A stretch of 64,000 bases of DNA from an uncultured Monoglobus sp. (GCA_947625055.1 CANQMT010000013.1:1-64000); one strand, 5' to 3'; counted from the first letter of the stretch, positions 8,867 through 19,432 are shown. Notes: generated by a model not told the origin, from the letters alone. Numbers and translations are program-made.

Positions 8867-10090
8867 ATGAAATTTGACATCAACAAAGAATTCAGTTTTT
8901 CGCAGATCTTCGACTTTTTAAAAGAGAAGTTCGGCGCTGTCCGAACATTTGTGAAAAAGCTTGACAGCGGAAGCGTAAAAAATTTGAACGTAAGCGGCAG
9001 AGTCGTGCGGATAAACGCGCTGCGTTTGGGATTGTTCGCGGCTGTTCTGGCGGTTTTGCTGGGGATCTTTATCAATCTTGTGGTTTTGCCCAACACTGCT
9101 TACCGCCCGTATTCGGGAATAGAATTCGACACGGGAGGCGACTATGAGCAGCATGCTTTCGGGGACGATCTGCTGCTGCTCAATAAAAACGGAATCAAGC
9201 TGATCGACAACAAGGGCAGGTATATCTGGGAGGAGCAAATGACCCTTACCAATCCCACGATCGACATTTCGGGGAAATACGCGCTGCTGGCCGATCTTGA
9301 GGGCAATTGCAGTCTGAATCTTTATAATATCAAAGGCAAGAACATTGTTACATACCCCATAAACACCGATCTGCTTTCCGCGAAGGTAAACAAAAACGGA
9401 ACGGCCGCTGCGGCGGTGGCCGCCGAGGGATACAAGGGCGCGGCGGTGGTGTTCGACCGCAAGGGAAACGAAATTTTCAGATGGAACAGCGGCGAGGGAT
9501 ACATCATTGATCTGGATATTTCCGATGACGGAAAGTCAATAGCGGTGGCTCAGATGATGAGCGACGGAGAGGAGACATATTCCAAAATTCATGTAATAAA
9601 CATCTCAAGCGGAAACGAATCGGGCAGTTATATCTGCGAGGGATCGCTTGTGGCGAGCGTGGAGTTTGACGACAGCGGAAGGATCATCGCCGTAGCTCAG
9701 AATAAAGTGTACGGCCTGAATAAAAAGGGCGGCGAGAAATTCATAATTGACCTTGCCGGAAAGTCCGCGGAAAGATACAACGTGACCGACGGCGGCAGCC
9801 TGCTGTTTCTTTGCCGGGATAACCGGGGCGGCACGGTGCTTGAGATCTATAACAAAAACGGAAAACTGACCGGCGTGTTCACGGGCTGCGACGATATTAA
9901 AAGAATGGCCTGCCACGGCGGAACGATAGTTGTTTCAAGCTCAAGAAACGTTATGCGCGTCAGCGAACGCGGCAAACTGCGGAGCACGACCGATATCGAG
10001 CATGATATTATGGGCATCGGCGTGTACGGCAATCAGCGTAACGTTCTTGTGCTTGGCGGAAACAGAGCCGATATTATAAGAATAAGATAA
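8867..10090 (+). CDS. DUF5711-like membrane-anchored beta-propeller protein
   Basis: 407 residues. A cytoplasmic N-terminus of about 45 residues is followed by one membrane helix (about 50-72, LFAAVLAVLLGIFINLVVLP). The rest is an extracellular domain of repeated WD-like beta units (YALLADLEGNCSLNLYN, then LDISDDGKSIAVAQMM, SVEFDDSGRIIAVAQN). The layout matches DUF5711 proteins of Clostridia, whose function is not known. It sits directly ahead of cvpA and rho and may share their transcript. No catalytic motif is visible. Confidence 0.7.
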   Translation: MKFDINKEFSFSQIFDFLKEKFGAVRTFVKKLDSGSVKNLNVSGRVVRINALRLGLFAAVLAVLLGIFINLVVLPNTAYRPYSGIEFDTGGDYEQHAFGDDLLLLNKNGIKLIDNKGRYIWEEQMTLTNPTIDISGKYALLADLEGNCSLNLYNIKGKNIVTYPINTDLLSAKVNKNGTAAAAVAAEGYKGAAVVFDRKGNEIFRWNSGEGYIIDLDISDDGKSIAVAQMMSDGEETYSKIHVINISSGNESGSYICEGSLVASVEFDDSGRIIAVAQNKVYGLNKKGGEKFIIDLAGKSAERYNVTDGGSLLFLCRDNRGGTVLEIYNKNGKLTGVFTGCDDIKRMACHGGTIVVSSSRNVMRVSERGKLRSTTDIEHDIMGIGVYGNQRNVLVLGGNRADIIRIR

Positions 10091-10126
10091 CGGCATGATT
10101 TTAAAAAACAGGAGGATAAGATTTAA

Positions 10127-10771
10127 TTGATTGATATATTGGCCGCGCTTATATTTGTGTTTTTTATCTGGCGCGGATACAGGAACGGATTTATGAAATC
10201 GGCGTACCGAGCCGCCTCGTTCTTTATCTCACTTGCGCTTGCTTATCTGCTTTATCCGTATGTTCGTGACATATTGATGGGCAGCGGCCTCGGCTCCGCC
10301 GTACACGCGAAGATCCTCGGCAATTTTGAGGACTCTGGCGGCGAAGGAGTGTTTTCGGCGATGATGCTTCCGGGATATTTGCGGAGCATGGCGGCAAACG
10401 GTCAGATCGCACTGTCTGACGCGGTTTCGGGCTTTTTGACGGGAATGACGATAAACGCTGCGGCTTTCCTTGCGGTGTTTATCGCGGCGCGGCTGATCAT
10501 CGCGGCCGCGGGCAGGCTCGTCCGAATAGTGTCAAGGCTGCCGGTGATAAGCTTTTTTGACCGCGGTTTGGGAGCTGTAATGGGGATTGCGGAAAGTGTT
10601 TTGCTTATTTATCTCGTTTTGGCCGTGATATATGCCGCGGCGCCGCTGAGACAAAACCCGGTCGTTTATAATTATATTTCAGAGTCAACGCTTGTGAAAA
10701 CCATGTATGAGCATAATCCGGTTGTAGAAATCGTTTTACCGACCGATTACGAAAATCTTATAGGAGAGTGA
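10127..10771 (+). CDS. CvpA family membrane protein
   Basis: 214 residues from a TTG start 11 bases after GGAGG; no ATG in this frame gives the family N-terminus (IDILAALIFVFFIWRGYRNG). The protein has four or five membrane helices and a YRNG-type turn typical of CvpA/colicin V production proteins. The family is tied to envelope maintenance and, in some bacteria, purine/biofilm phenotypes; its biochemical role is unclear. It ends four bases before rho, indicating an operon. Confidence 0.8.
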   Translation: MIDILAALIFVFFIWRGYRNGFMKSAYRAASFFISLALAYLLYPYVRDILMGSGLGSAVHAKILGNFEDSGGEGVFSAMMLPGYLRSMAANGQIALSDAVSGFLTGMTINAAAFLAVFIAARLIIAAAGRLVRIVSRLPVISFFDRGLGAVMGIAESVLLIYLVLAVIYAAAPLRQNPVVYNYISESTLVKTMYEHNPVVEIVLPTDYENLIGE

Positions 10772-10775
10772 AAAT

Positions 10776-12356
10776 ATGAATATGGAAAAAATTCAGAGCA
10801 TGAAAATTCTTGAGCTTAAGGAATACGCGAAAACCTTGGGAATAAAAAGCGTGTATAAATTTAAAAAGAAAGATTTGCTTGAGATGATCTCGGAGGTTTT
10901 GAGTAAAGAGGCGCCCGGGGCCGCGCCGGCCGATCCCGAGGCCGAGGCGGAGCCAAAAACCGACGATGCGAAAGTGGCCGAGGGACAGTTTGACGCCCCG
11001 ATGAGAAACGGCGGATATAACTCGCGGGATTATGCTCCGAAACATCAGAGCGAATATGCGCCCCGCAAAAATGATTACGCTCAAAAGCAAACCGATCCTG
11101 TTCCGAGGCCAGGCGACCCGGGGCGCCGTCAGGGCGAGTACCAGTCCTTCGCGGATCAGGGCAGAAAACAAAATGATCACAGAAAGCAGTACGAGCCGCG
11201 GCCGGGCAAAAATCAGAACATTGAGTATTTTGATCCGGTACACCGCTCGAACCCCGTTGAGGGCGTGCTTGAGGTAATGGAGGAAGGCTACGGATTTCTG
11301 CGCTCGAATAATTACCAGACAGGCCCGGACGATGTGTATGTTCCCCAGGTCCAGATAAAAAGGTTCCGACTTAAAACCGGAGATTACATCAAGGGGCACG
11401 CCCGCATGCAGCATGAGGGCGAAAGGTTCCAGGCCCTGCTTTATGTTGAAAAAGTCAACGGAGACGGCGTTGACGTGTCGCTGCGAAGAAAATCTTTTGA
11501 GGATCTTGTTCCCATATATCCAACCGAAAGGATCAGACTTGAAACCGACAGGACCGATTATTCCATGCGCCTTATTGACTTGATCGCTCCGGTCGGCAAG
11601 GGCCAGAGAGGAATAATCGTGGCTCCGCCAAAAGCGGGCAAGACCACGCTGCTTAAAAATATCGCAAACAGCATAACCAAAAACAATCCCGAGATCCAGC
11701 TTATAGTGCTGCTTATTGATGAGCGGCCAGAGGAAGTTACCGACATGCAGCGCAGCATCAAAGGCGACGTTATATTTTCGACATTTGACGAGGAACCTCA
11801 GAACCACGCCAAAGTTGCCGAGATAGTGCTTGAGCGCGCGAAGCGCCTTGTAGAGCACAAAAAAGACGTTGTGATCCTGCTCGACAGCATAACCCGGCTT
11901 GCGCGGGCCTACAATCTGATAATCGCGCCCACGGGAAGAACTTTGTCGGGCGGTCTTGATCCGGGTTCGCTCTATAAGCCCAAGCGGTTCTTCGGAGCGG
12001 CGAGGAATATTGAAGAAGGCGGCAGCCTGACCATTCTCGCCACCGCGCTCATTGAAACGGGCAGCCGCATGGACGATATGATATACGAGGAATTCAAAGG
12101 AACCGGAAACATGGAAGTCCATCTTGACAGAAAATTGCAGGAGCGGAGGATATTCCCCGCGATAGACATTGCAAAATCCGGAACACGAAAAGAGGAAATG
12201 CTGCTTCAGCGCAGGGAGATAGAGTCAGTATGGCGCATACGCCGCGCGCTGCTCGGCCAGAACCCCGCCGAAGTGACCGAGACCCTGCTCAGATATGTTA
12301 TAGGCTCAAAGAACAATGACGAGCTCATTAACGTGCTCGAAAAAACTTTTAAGTAA
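10776..12356 (+). CDS. rho: transcription termination factor Rho
   Basis: 526 residues. An N-terminal Rho_N helical domain (about 8-45) is followed by a disordered insert rich in Arg, Gln, Asn and Pro (about 46-155). Then come the cold-shock RNA-binding domain ([14 protein letters not shown]) and the RecA-type motor with P-loop [12 protein letters not shown] near residue 283, Walker [17 protein letters not shown] and the Q/R-loop region. All core motifs are intact. The insert makes it about 100 residues longer than E. coli Rho; comparable inserts occur in some Clostridia and Actinobacteria. The hexameric helicase ends untranslated or C-rich transcripts. Confidence 0.95.
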   Translation: MNMEKIQSMKILELKEYAKTLGIKSVYKFKKKDLLEMISEVLSKEAPGAAPADPEAEAEPKTDDAKVAEGQFDAPMRNGGYNSRDYAPKHQSEYAPRKNDYAQKQTDPVPRPGDPGRRQGEYQSFADQGRKQNDHRKQYEPRPGKNQNIEYFDPVHRSNPVEGVLEVMEEGYGFLRSNNYQTGPDDVYVPQVQIKRFRLKTGDYIKGHARMQHEGERFQALLYVEKVNGDGVDVSLRRKSFEDLVPIYPTERIRLETDRTDYSMRLIDLIAPVGKGQRGIIVAPPKAGKTTLLKNIANSITKNNPEIQLIVLLIDERPEEVTDMQRSIKGDVIFSTFDEEPQNHAKVAEIVLERAKRLVEHKKDVVILLDSITRLARAYNLIIAPTGRTLSGGLDPGSLYKPKRFFGAARNIEEGGSLTILATALIETGSRMDDMIYEEFKGTGNMEVHLDRKLQERRIFPAIDIAKSGTRKEEMLLQRREIESVWRIRRALLGQNPAEVTETLLRYVIGSKNNDELINVLEKTFK

Positions 12357-12430
12357 TATGATCCAAAAATATTTCAGAATAATAGAATGATCTTTTAAGC
12401 AAATAATATATTAGGGAGAATGAAACAGAT

Positions 12431-13507
12431 ATGAAAAAATATATTTTAATACTTGCCGCGGTGCTGATCCTTTCTTCGTTCGCGCCGCGCTCTGAAAACA
12501 ATAACAACGTCCCGAGCCCCTCGCCGTCAACGGGACAGGCACCCGCGTGGCTCCAGGTCCCGCCAACGCCCGCGCCGTCTCCGACATCGGCTCCGACGCC
12601 TACGCCCGGCGCGCCGGCATCGGCCGCGCCCGACGGTTCCGCGCCCGCGCCGACGCAGAGCGCCGATCCGAATCAAAGCTCCGCGCCTGTCACAGCCTCA
12701 CCCGTTCCGTCGCCTACGATACAGCCGGGCTATGTCAAAGCGGGAACGCCCGAGGCCGAGACCGTCAAGGTCCCGATCCTGCTGTATCATCACATCGCTG
12801 ATGAATTTGACCTTACCAACGCGATCTCGATAATATCGCCGCGCGATTTTAATTTGCACATGACGGCGATCAAAACCCAGTACAAGCCGATAAGCCTCAG
12901 GGAATATGTTGAGTTTGTCAACTGCAAGGACGGCAGCAAAACTTTGCCGACTAATCCGATAATCGTGACGTTTGACGACGGATATCTTTCAAACTATGAG
13001 GTGGCCTATCCGATACTAAAAAAGCTCGAGATCCCCGCGACTATATTTATCGTCACCGACACGGTGGGCGAGATAGGCGGAAAGGGCAAAGTGAATTACA
13101 GCCACTTCACTTGGGAGCAGGCCAAAGAGATGCAGGACAGCGGCCTGATCGACATTGAATCCCACACCAACGACCACATAAAGCTGGGCGAGACCGATAT
13201 CGACACCGTGAACTATGAGCTCAGGAAGTCGAAGTACCTTATCGAAAAGAAGCTCGGCAAGACCTGCGATATGATAGCCTATCCCTACGGTTCATATACC
13301 GACGAGGCGATACAGGCCTCAAAGAAGGCGGGCTATAACGTGCAGTGTCTCGTGGGCGACGATGCCACGAATATCGACTATGAGGTCAATATTCCCCGCG
13401 ACGGGGTCATGAACCTGACGAGAATAACCGTCAGCGGAACTATGGGCAACGTCAACGTCATAGAGCTCGTGAGAAAGGCGATCGCGAACAAAAATATTGA
13501 TTATTAA
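12431..13507 (+). CDS. exported polysaccharide deacetylase (NodB domain)
   Basis: 358 residues. The signal peptide is at 1-23 ([19 protein letters not shown]); no Cys lipobox is present. A Pro/Ser/Ala/Thr-rich linker covers about 25-105. A NodB domain follows, with the metal motif TFDDGY near residue 180 and the second motif SHTNDH near 240 supplying the Asp and two His ligands. The late motif [11 protein letters not shown] also fits. It probably removes acetyl groups from peptidoglycan or another wall glycan. Its end overlaps the convergent dtd gene by four bases. The exact glycan is not deducible. Confidence 0.88.
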   Translation: MKKYILILAAVLILSSFAPRSENNNNVPSPSPSTGQAPAWLQVPPTPAPSPTSAPTPTPGAPASAAPDGSAPAPTQSADPNQSSAPVTASPVPSPTIQPGYVKAGTPEAETVKVPILLYHHIADEFDLTNAISIISPRDFNLHMTAIKTQYKPISLREYVEFVNCKDGSKTLPTNPIIVTFDDGYLSNYEVAYPILKKLEIPATIFIVTDTVGEIGGKGKVNYSHFTWEQAKEMQDSGLIDIESHTNDHIKLGETDIDTVNYELRKSKYLIEKKLGKTCDMIAYPYGSYTDEAIQASKKAGYNVQCLVGDDATNIDYEVNIPRDGVMNLTRITVSGTMGNVNVIELVRKAIANKNIDY

Positions 13508-13953
13508 AGTCCGTTTCCGTCCTCGAGGATCACGGTGAAGGGGCCGTCGTTTGTGAGGCTCACTTTCATGTCGGCGCCGAAAATGCCGTGCTCCACCTTT
13601 TTGAAAAAGTTCTTCGCGTACTCGATAAAATATTCGTATAATTCGTTCGCGTGTTCGGGTGAACCCGCGCCGACAAAGCTCGGGCGGTTGCCCTTGCGGC
13701 AGTCCGCAAACAGCGTGAACTGCGACACCGCGAGAATTTCGCCGCCGACGTCGGCGATCGAAAGATTGGTCTTGCCGTTTGCGTCCGAAAAAATTCTGAG
13801 CTTTGCGATTTTTTGGACTGCTTTTTCAACTTTTTCCTTTGTGTCTCCGCTTGAGACGCCAAGCAGAATAAGGTACCCCTTGCCGATCGCGCCGACTGTC
13901 TTGCCCTCGACCTCGACCGAGGCGCTTGTCACTCTCTGTATCACAATTCTCAT
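13504..13953 (-). CDS. dtd: D-aminoacyl-tRNA deacylase
   Basis: 149 residues, the usual length. N-terminus [18 protein letters not shown], the nucleophile region SQFTLFAD (near 77-84) and the Gly-Pro motif [11 protein letters not shown] near the C-terminus identify the family. It hydrolyses D-aminoacyl esters from tRNA, protecting translation. It is convergent with the deacetylase gene and lies beyond the terminator that ends the purA transcript, so it probably has its own promoter or relies on readthrough. Confidence 0.95.
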   Translation of the reverse strand: MRIVIQRVTSASVEVEGKTVGAIGKGYLILLGVSSGDTKEKVEKAVQKIAKLRIFSDANGKTNLSIADVGGEILAVSQFTLFADCRKGNRPSFVGAGSPEHANELYEYFIEYAKNFFKKVEHGIFGADMKVSLTNDGPFTVILEDGNGL

Positions 13954-13976
13954 AAGATCACTCCTAAAGAAAATTA

Positions 13977-13998
13977 AAGGGCTGCCGCGGCAGCCCTT
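13977..13998 (-). terminator. intrinsic terminator of the purA transcript
   Basis: A perfect 22-base palindrome (11-bp arms AAGGGCTGCCG) immediately follows the stop of the 120-residue gene on the minus strand and is followed by a T-rich tail (TTTAATTTTCTTT). Confidence 0.85.
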
Positions 13999-14001
13999 GG
14001 T

Positions 14002-14364
14002 TTACATATTTTTCGCGGCTTCCAGGGCCTGATCCAGCCAGAACATGCCAATATCAAACGCTCTGTAAAGTCCGTCGCGCTCCGCCTGGCGCATAAGGCG
14101 CGAGGCCTTGCCCTCGTTGGTTTTAAGCTCGATGATGACACGCTTTGAAACCGTCAGGTCGCTGAGCTCCTCGTTGTCCTCAAGGCGGAAGCAGACGATA
14201 TACGGATCCTCGGCGTTGCCGTAGCGTATCTCGTTGCCGACCCTTACAAGTTTTTTGCCTTTATAGTCCAGATATTTGTTGCCCGTCATAGGTATTTTCT
14301 TTTTGGGAGCCGCTTTCTTTTTGGGCTTTGAATCTCCCGTGCCGCTTTTAACGATCTCAGCCAT
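14002..14364 (-). CDS. conserved small protein of unknown function downstream of purA
   Basis: 120 residues. The first 25 are Lys/Pro-rich (KPKKKAAPKKKIP); the rest is a compact alpha/beta domain (NKYLDYKGKKLVRVGNEIRY, then VCFRLEDNEELSDL and AFDIGMFWLDQALE). I do not recognise a named family. It starts nine bases after the purA stop and precedes the terminator, so it is the last gene of the purA transcript. The basic N-terminus might bind nucleic acid, but nothing shows this directly. Confidence 0.7.
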   Translation of the reverse strand: MAEIVKSGTGDSKPKKKAAPKKKIPMTGNKYLDYKGKKLVRVGNEIRYGNAEDPYIVCFRLEDNEELSDLTVSKRVIIELKTNEGKASRLMRQAERDGLYRAFDIGMFWLDQALEAAKNM

Positions 14365-14373
14365 ATCAAAAAC

Positions 14374-15651
<1,278 letters not shown>

Positions 15652-15677
15652 TCACTCCTTTTTAAACACACCTACAC

Positions 15678-15706
15678 ATAATAACACAAAATAACGGCAA
15701 ATGCAA
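15678..15706 (-). promoter_or_regulatory. sigma-A promoter of purA
   Basis: On the minus strand TTGCAT (15706-15701) and TATTAT (15683-15678) are 17 bases apart, 32 bases before the purA ATG; AAGGAG lies just ahead of the start. Confidence 0.75.
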
Positions 15707-15740
15707 GAAAAATTTCTTGATTTGCCGCAGTTTGTTAAAA

Positions 15741-16943
15741 TTATTTCGCAAAAAGCTTATTCGCCAAAGTATATCCGTGTTCAACGAACATGCCTGTTTT
15801 TTCGGCCTCGGTCTCGGTGAACGATGAAACGCCGCTGTTTTTCTCGCTGTCGCTCGAGAAAAGCATATAGGGTATAGGGGCCGAAGAATGTGTCATCGTG
15901 GCGAGCGGTGTGGGATGATCGGGCATGATAAGCACGCGGTAATCCTCTCCGCAGCCGTTTAAGTATTCAAGCACCGGGGCGGCGATCTTTTCGTCGATCA
16001 GTTCGATCGCTCTCACCTTGTTTTCGATCTCGTGCCTGTGGCCCGCCTCATCGGGAGCCTCAAGGTGGATATATACAAAGTCGCCGTCGTTTTTAAGGGC
16101 GTTTATCGCGGCCTTTGCCTTGCCGTCAAAATTGGTGTTGATGTTTCCGGTCGCGCCCTCGATATCGGGAACGTTGAGTCCCGCGCAGAGGCCGATGCCC
16201 TTGATGAGATCGACCGCCGATACGACGGTGCCTTTTATTCCGAAGCGCTCGGCGTATGTCGTCAGATTAGGCTTGGTTCCGTTGCCCCAGATCCAGATAG
16301 AGTTGGCGGGATTCAGACCGCGCTCGATCCTCGCCTTGTTTATCGGGTGGTCCTTGAGAAGCTCATAGCTCTTTTTCATCAGGCCGAGTATAGTCTCATC
16401 CTTTGGCAGATAAGGCCCGATTACCCGTCCTGAAATATCGTGGGGCGGGGTCAGTTCAAACTCGTTCTTTTTGTTGTGCCACACCATAAGGTGGCGGTAG
16501 CTGAACCCGCCGAAAAACTCGTAATCCTCGCAGCCGAGCTTGTCGTTGACATATTTGATAAGCTCCCTCGCCTCCTCGGTGGAGATCTCGTCGGAGCTGT
16601 AGTCCACCATAGTCTTGTCGGCGTATTCCGGTTCATCCGACAGTGTGACCACATTGGTCCTGAATGTCGTGTCGGTAAGCTCGAGCGGCACGTTCATCGA
16701 GACCGCCTCAAGCGGCGAGCGGCCCGTGTAATACTCCTGCGGGTCATAGCCGAAAACAGCAAGATTGGCCACATCGCTGCCGGGAGGCAGATCGCCGGGC
16801 ACCGTCCTGACCATTCCCACTTCGGAGCGCTTCGCCAAAGCGTCAATATTGGGCTTTTTCGCGGCTTCGAGCGGAGTTTTGCCGCCGAGCTCCGCGACCG
16901 GAGTGTCCGCCGCGCCGTCGGTCAAAATAACAACATATTTCAT
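15741..16943 (-). CDS. apgM: cofactor-independent phosphoglycerate mutase (ApgM/archaeal type)
   Basis: 400 residues. The N-terminus VVILTDGAADTP carries the metal-binding Asp, and SDVANLAVFGYDP holds the nucleophile Ser of the alkaline-phosphatase-like fold. Late metal ligands lie in EAPDEAGHRHE and MPDHPTP. This matches the ApgM family (about 400 residues) rather than the ~510-residue GpmI. It interconverts 3- and 2-phosphoglycerate in glycolysis. It has its own consensus promoter and GAGGTGATT ribosome binding site. Pfk lies divergently 285 bases away, so two glycolytic genes share this intergenic region. Confidence 0.92.
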   Translation of the reverse strand: MKYVVILTDGAADTPVAELGGKTPLEAAKKPNIDALAKRSEVGMVRTVPGDLPPGSDVANLAVFGYDPQEYYTGRSPLEAVSMNVPLELTDTTFRTNVVTLSDEPEYADKTMVDYSSDEISTEEARELIKYVNDKLGCEDYEFFGGFSYRHLMVWHNKKNEFELTPPHDISGRVIGPYLPKDETILGLMKKSYELLKDHPINKARIERGLNPANSIWIWGNGTKPNLTTYAERFGIKGTVVSAVDLIKGIGLCAGLNVPDIEGATGNINTNFDGKAKAAINALKNDGDFVYIHLEAPDEAGHRHEIENKVRAIELIDEKIAAPVLEYLNGCGEDYRVLIMPDHPTPLATMTHSSAPIPYMLFSSDSEKNSGVSSFTETEAEKTGMFVEHGYTLANKLFAK

Positions 16944-16990
16944 AATATAATCACCTCGTATTGTGTCTCTTGTTTGATCATACTCGCTTA

Positions 16991-17019
16991 ATTATACAAC
17001 TATTCGCGTTTGTTGTCAA
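16991..17019 (-). promoter_or_regulatory. consensus sigma-A promoter of apgM
   Basis: TTGACA (17019-17014) and TATAAT (16996-16991) on the minus strand, 17-base spacer, both boxes perfect. A highly expressed glycolytic gene would fit. Confidence 0.9.
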
Positions 17020-17228
17020 CGCCGCGGCGGAGATTTGTGGAATTTTTAACAAATTTTAATGCGGTAAATTATTGAAAAATAAAGTATTTATAAAATACCT
17101 TTTTGTTACAGTATACAAAATTGCCGAGTAAACGGTATTTTGGCTTGCTTTTTAAATAAATTTGGGGTAGACTTTAATGTGTATAATATTTTTAGTTTCG
17201 GATTTACGGCTTTTATGGAGGTTAAAGT

Positions 17229-18329
17229 ATGAGCGGAATTAAAAAAATCGGTGTTATGACCGCGGGCGGCGACTGTCCCGGACTTAACGCGGTGATACGC
17301 GCGGTCGTCAAGACCGCGATCCAGAAATATGATCTTGAGGTCGTCGGCATCAGGCACGGTTATCGCGGACTGTATTTGGGCGAGCAGGAGTTTGTTCCTC
17401 TCGGGCTGCATGATGTTTCGGGAATAATCTCAAAAGGCGGCACAATACTTTACAGCTCAAACAAAGATAATCTCTTTGACTACACATATGTTGACGAGCA
17501 CGGACAGCAGCACAGGGGCGACGTTTCGGACGTTGGCGTTGAAAACCTTAAAAAGGCGGGCATTGACGCACTGGTCGTTATCGGCGGCGACGGGACCCTG
17601 ACCTCGGCGAGGGATTTTTCCCGCAAGGGAGTTAAGATAATCGGCGTTCCCAAGACGATCGACAACGATCTCGCCTCGACCGACACCACGTTCGGATTTG
17701 ACACGGCGGTCGCGACGGCTACCGAGGCTATCGACAAGCTGAGGACCACCGCCGAGTCGCACAGCAGGACGATCGTGGTTGAGGTCATGGGCAGATACGC
17801 GGGCTTTATAGCCATCGCCTCGGCCCTCGCGGGAGGCGCTGACGCGGCGCTTATTCCCGAGATACCATATGATATTAATATCGTCGCGAACGCCATACGC
17901 GAAAACAGAGCGAGAGGCAAAAATTTCGCACTCGTTGTTGTTGCCGAGGGCGCCAAGCCCAAGGACGGCGGCATGGTTATATCAAAAATCGTTGAGAACA
18001 GCCCCGACCCGATCCGTCTCGGCGGCATAGGCGAGGTCATAGCGGGCCAGCTCGAGCATTTGGCGGGCCTTGAGTGCCGCGCCACGATCTTGGGCCACAC
18101 CCAGCGCGGAGGCACGCCCACGGCCAACGACAGAATACTGTCCACGCGCTACGGCGCTTACGCGGTCGAGATGCTTATGGAGGGCAAATTCGGCAATATG
18201 GTGACGCTCGACGGCGCCAAGCTGAGCTATGACTCGCTTGAGAACGTTATCGGCAGGAACAAGTCGGTCGAGCCCGACGGATATTGGGTAAAGGCTGCCC
18301 GCGCGGTCCATATGTGCCTCGGGGATTAA
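17229..18329 (+). CDS. pfkA: 6-phosphofructokinase
   Basis: 366 residues; TATGGAGG lies before the ATG. Phosphate-binding TAGGDCPGLNAVIR near residue 14, the nucleotide discriminator GGDGTLTSA near 119, and the catalytic PKTIDNDLASTD near 140 are present. The pairing of Gly in GGDG with Lys in PKTID is that of group III phosphofructokinases, which in the characterised actinobacterial and plant members use ATP; PPi enzymes have Asp at the first site. It phosphorylates fructose 6-phosphate. A TATAAT lies upstream near 17180 but without a convincing -35 box. Confidence 0.93.
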   Translation: MSGIKKIGVMTAGGDCPGLNAVIRAVVKTAIQKYDLEVVGIRHGYRGLYLGEQEFVPLGLHDVSGIISKGGTILYSSNKDNLFDYTYVDEHGQQHRGDVSDVGVENLKKAGIDALVVIGGDGTLTSARDFSRKGVKIIGVPKTIDNDLASTDTTFGFDTAVATATEAIDKLRTTAESHSRTIVVEVMGRYAGFIAIASALAGGADAALIPEIPYDINIVANAIRENRARGKNFALVVVAEGAKPKDGGMVISKIVENSPDPIRLGGIGEVIAGQLEHLAGLECRATILGHTQRGGTPTANDRILSTRYGAYAVEMLMEGKFGNMVTLDGAKLSYDSLENVIGRNKSVEPDGYWVKAARAVHMCLGD

Positions 18330-18360
18330 TTTAAAAATTTTAAATTTTTTAAAAAAAGTG

Positions 18361-18389
18361 TTGCAATCGCAAAAATTATGTGTTATAAT
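18361..18389 (+). promoter_or_regulatory. sigma-A promoter of rpmE
   Basis: TTGCAA (18361-18366) and TATAAT (18384-18389) with a 17-base spacer. The leader to the start codon is about 70 bases, long enough for autoregulation, though no structure is obvious. Confidence 0.85.
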
Positions 18390-18466
18390 GTTTTGGTTGC
18401 AATTTAAGAATGTAAATAATGGAGCGAAAGCTCTTGTCCATATCAAATTTGAAAGAGGTGAAAATA

Positions 18467-18670
18467 ATGAAGGAAGGAATTCATCCCAACTATCAGCAGA
18501 CGCAGATCAGATGCGCTTGCGGCAACGTTATTGAGACGGGATCCACAAAGAAGGATATCCGCATAGAAATTTGCTCGAACTGCCATCCTTTCTATACCGG
18601 AAAGCAGAAGCTGGTTGACACCGGCGGCAGAGTTGACAAGTTCAGAAGACGTTACGGTCTTGACAAATAA
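18467..18670 (+). CDS. rpmE: 50S ribosomal protein L31 (zinc-binding form)
   Basis: 67 residues from ATG 18467 after GAAAGAGGTG. Four Cys ligands, C16, C18, C36 and C39 (IRCACGN and ICSNCHPF), mark the zinc-containing type. The [20 protein letters not shown] core is universal. A longer in-frame reading upstream lacks a ribosome binding site and conservation. It is monocistronic, ended by a strong hairpin terminator. Confidence 0.97.
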   Translation: MKEGIHPNYQQTQIRCACGNVIETGSTKKDIRIEICSNCHPFYTGKQKLVDTGGRVDKFRRRYGLDK

Positions 18671-18700
18671 TCGGGATCGCATACATGATTTTGGAATTTA

Positions 18701-18736
18701 AAACCGCGGCACGGTTTTTACCGAGCCACGGTTTTT
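18701..18736 (+). terminator. intrinsic terminator of rpmE
   Basis: The stem pairs AAACCG-GGC-CGGT with ACCG-GCC-CGGTTT, broken by two single mismatches, around a TTTT loop, and runs into TTTTT. It lies 31 bases past the rpmE stop. Confidence 0.85.
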
Positions 18737-18848
18737 CCTATTTTATATTTATCTGTATTTTGGTCAAGCATAAATTTTTTTCAAAATTCGGGAACTTTTG
18801 GATTATATTTGTCGTCTAATAAAATAAAAACCAAAAAGGAGAATGATC

Positions 18849-18935
18849 ATGCGCAAGAAACTTTTGACTATCGCGGCTGTTTTTGCAATTATTACCGGTT
18901 GTTTCGTCGTGTTGTGTTTTGCCGATGAAAAATAA
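18849..18935 (+). CDS. 28-residue membrane or secreted peptide, function unknown
   Basis: ATG 18849 sits six bases after AAGGAGA, an excellent ribosome binding site. The product is MRKKLLTIAAVFAIITGCFV followed by VLCFADEK: a basic start, one hydrophobic stretch of about 20 residues with two Cys, and a short charged end. It could be a single-pass membrane peptide or a signal-peptide-only remnant of a larger exported protein. It lies just downstream of the rpmE terminator and ends 16 bases before the convergent antitoxin gene. Confidence 0.45.
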   Translation: MRKKLLTIAAVFAIITGCFVVLCFADEK

Positions 18936-18951
18936 GTTTAATAACAAATGA

Positions 18952-19143
18952 TCAATCCCAATTTATAGAGGCATGGGAAACAGTTCCCGCTTCGGCAATA
19001 CTTTTATTGGCCGCCGCAATTGCTTCTTTTTCGTCCGGCAGCGCCTCATCCTCGGGAACAAATCTTATTAAAACCTGAAATATCGTATCCAGATCGCTTT
19101 CGTCTATAACATCAATTAATTCTTTAAGAGCTTCTTTACTCAT
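18952..19143 (-). CDS. probable antitoxin partner of the RelE-type toxin
   Basis: 63 residues, acidic (EDEALPDEKEAIAAANKSIAEA), beginning MSKEALKELIDVIDESDLD. It starts 11 bases after the toxin stop. The N-terminal helix pattern and the DEKEAI segment resemble small antitoxins that pair with RelE/ParE toxins, but I cannot assign a named family with certainty. The toxin-first order is like HigBA. The call rests mainly on context. Confidence 0.6.
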   Translation of the reverse strand: MSKEALKELIDVIDESDLDTIFQVLIRFVPEDEALPDEKEAIAAANKSIAEAGTVSHASINWD

Positions 19144-19154
19144 AACAGCGCCTC

Positions 19155-19394
19155 CTATAATCTTTTATATGCATCACCGCGCGGTAATACATCTTTTATG
19201 ATTATTATGTCATTATCATTATAAAATAATATTCTTAAATTACCTACACGAAGTCTGTAATCTTTTTTATAACCGACAAGTTTTTTGACATCACCGCCCG
19301 GCAGTTTTTCTATTGCCTGCCTGACACGAAGCTTTGTCGGTTTATCAAGGGCTTCAATATGCTTTACTGCTTCTCTGCTGTATTCTAAACGCAT
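19155..19394 (-). CDS. RelE/ParE-family toxin
   Basis: 79 residues, the usual size. The fold signature is clear: MRLEYSREAVKHIEALDKP, then the helix RVRQAIEKLPGGDVKKLVGY, then the strand pattern YRLRVGNLRILFYNDNDIII. Basic residues in K-Y-R-L-R-V-G-N-L-R form the expected RNA-contact face of RelE-type mRNA interferases. It is transcribed with the downstream antitoxin from a good promoter. It may act on ribosome-bound mRNA; ParE-like gyrase poisoning cannot be excluded. Confidence 0.85.
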   Translation of the reverse strand: MRLEYSREAVKHIEALDKPTKLRVRQAIEKLPGGDVKKLVGYKKDYRLRVGNLRILFYNDNDIIIIKDVLPRGDAYKRL

Positions 19395-19432
19395 CTTAAT
19401 AACCTTTCAAATTATTCTTAAATCGTATATTA

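Noticed and set aside
10758-12122. 454-codon open frame opposite rho
   Set aside because: Rho is complete on the plus strand and the reverse frame shows no family pattern; it reflects GC-rich third positions.
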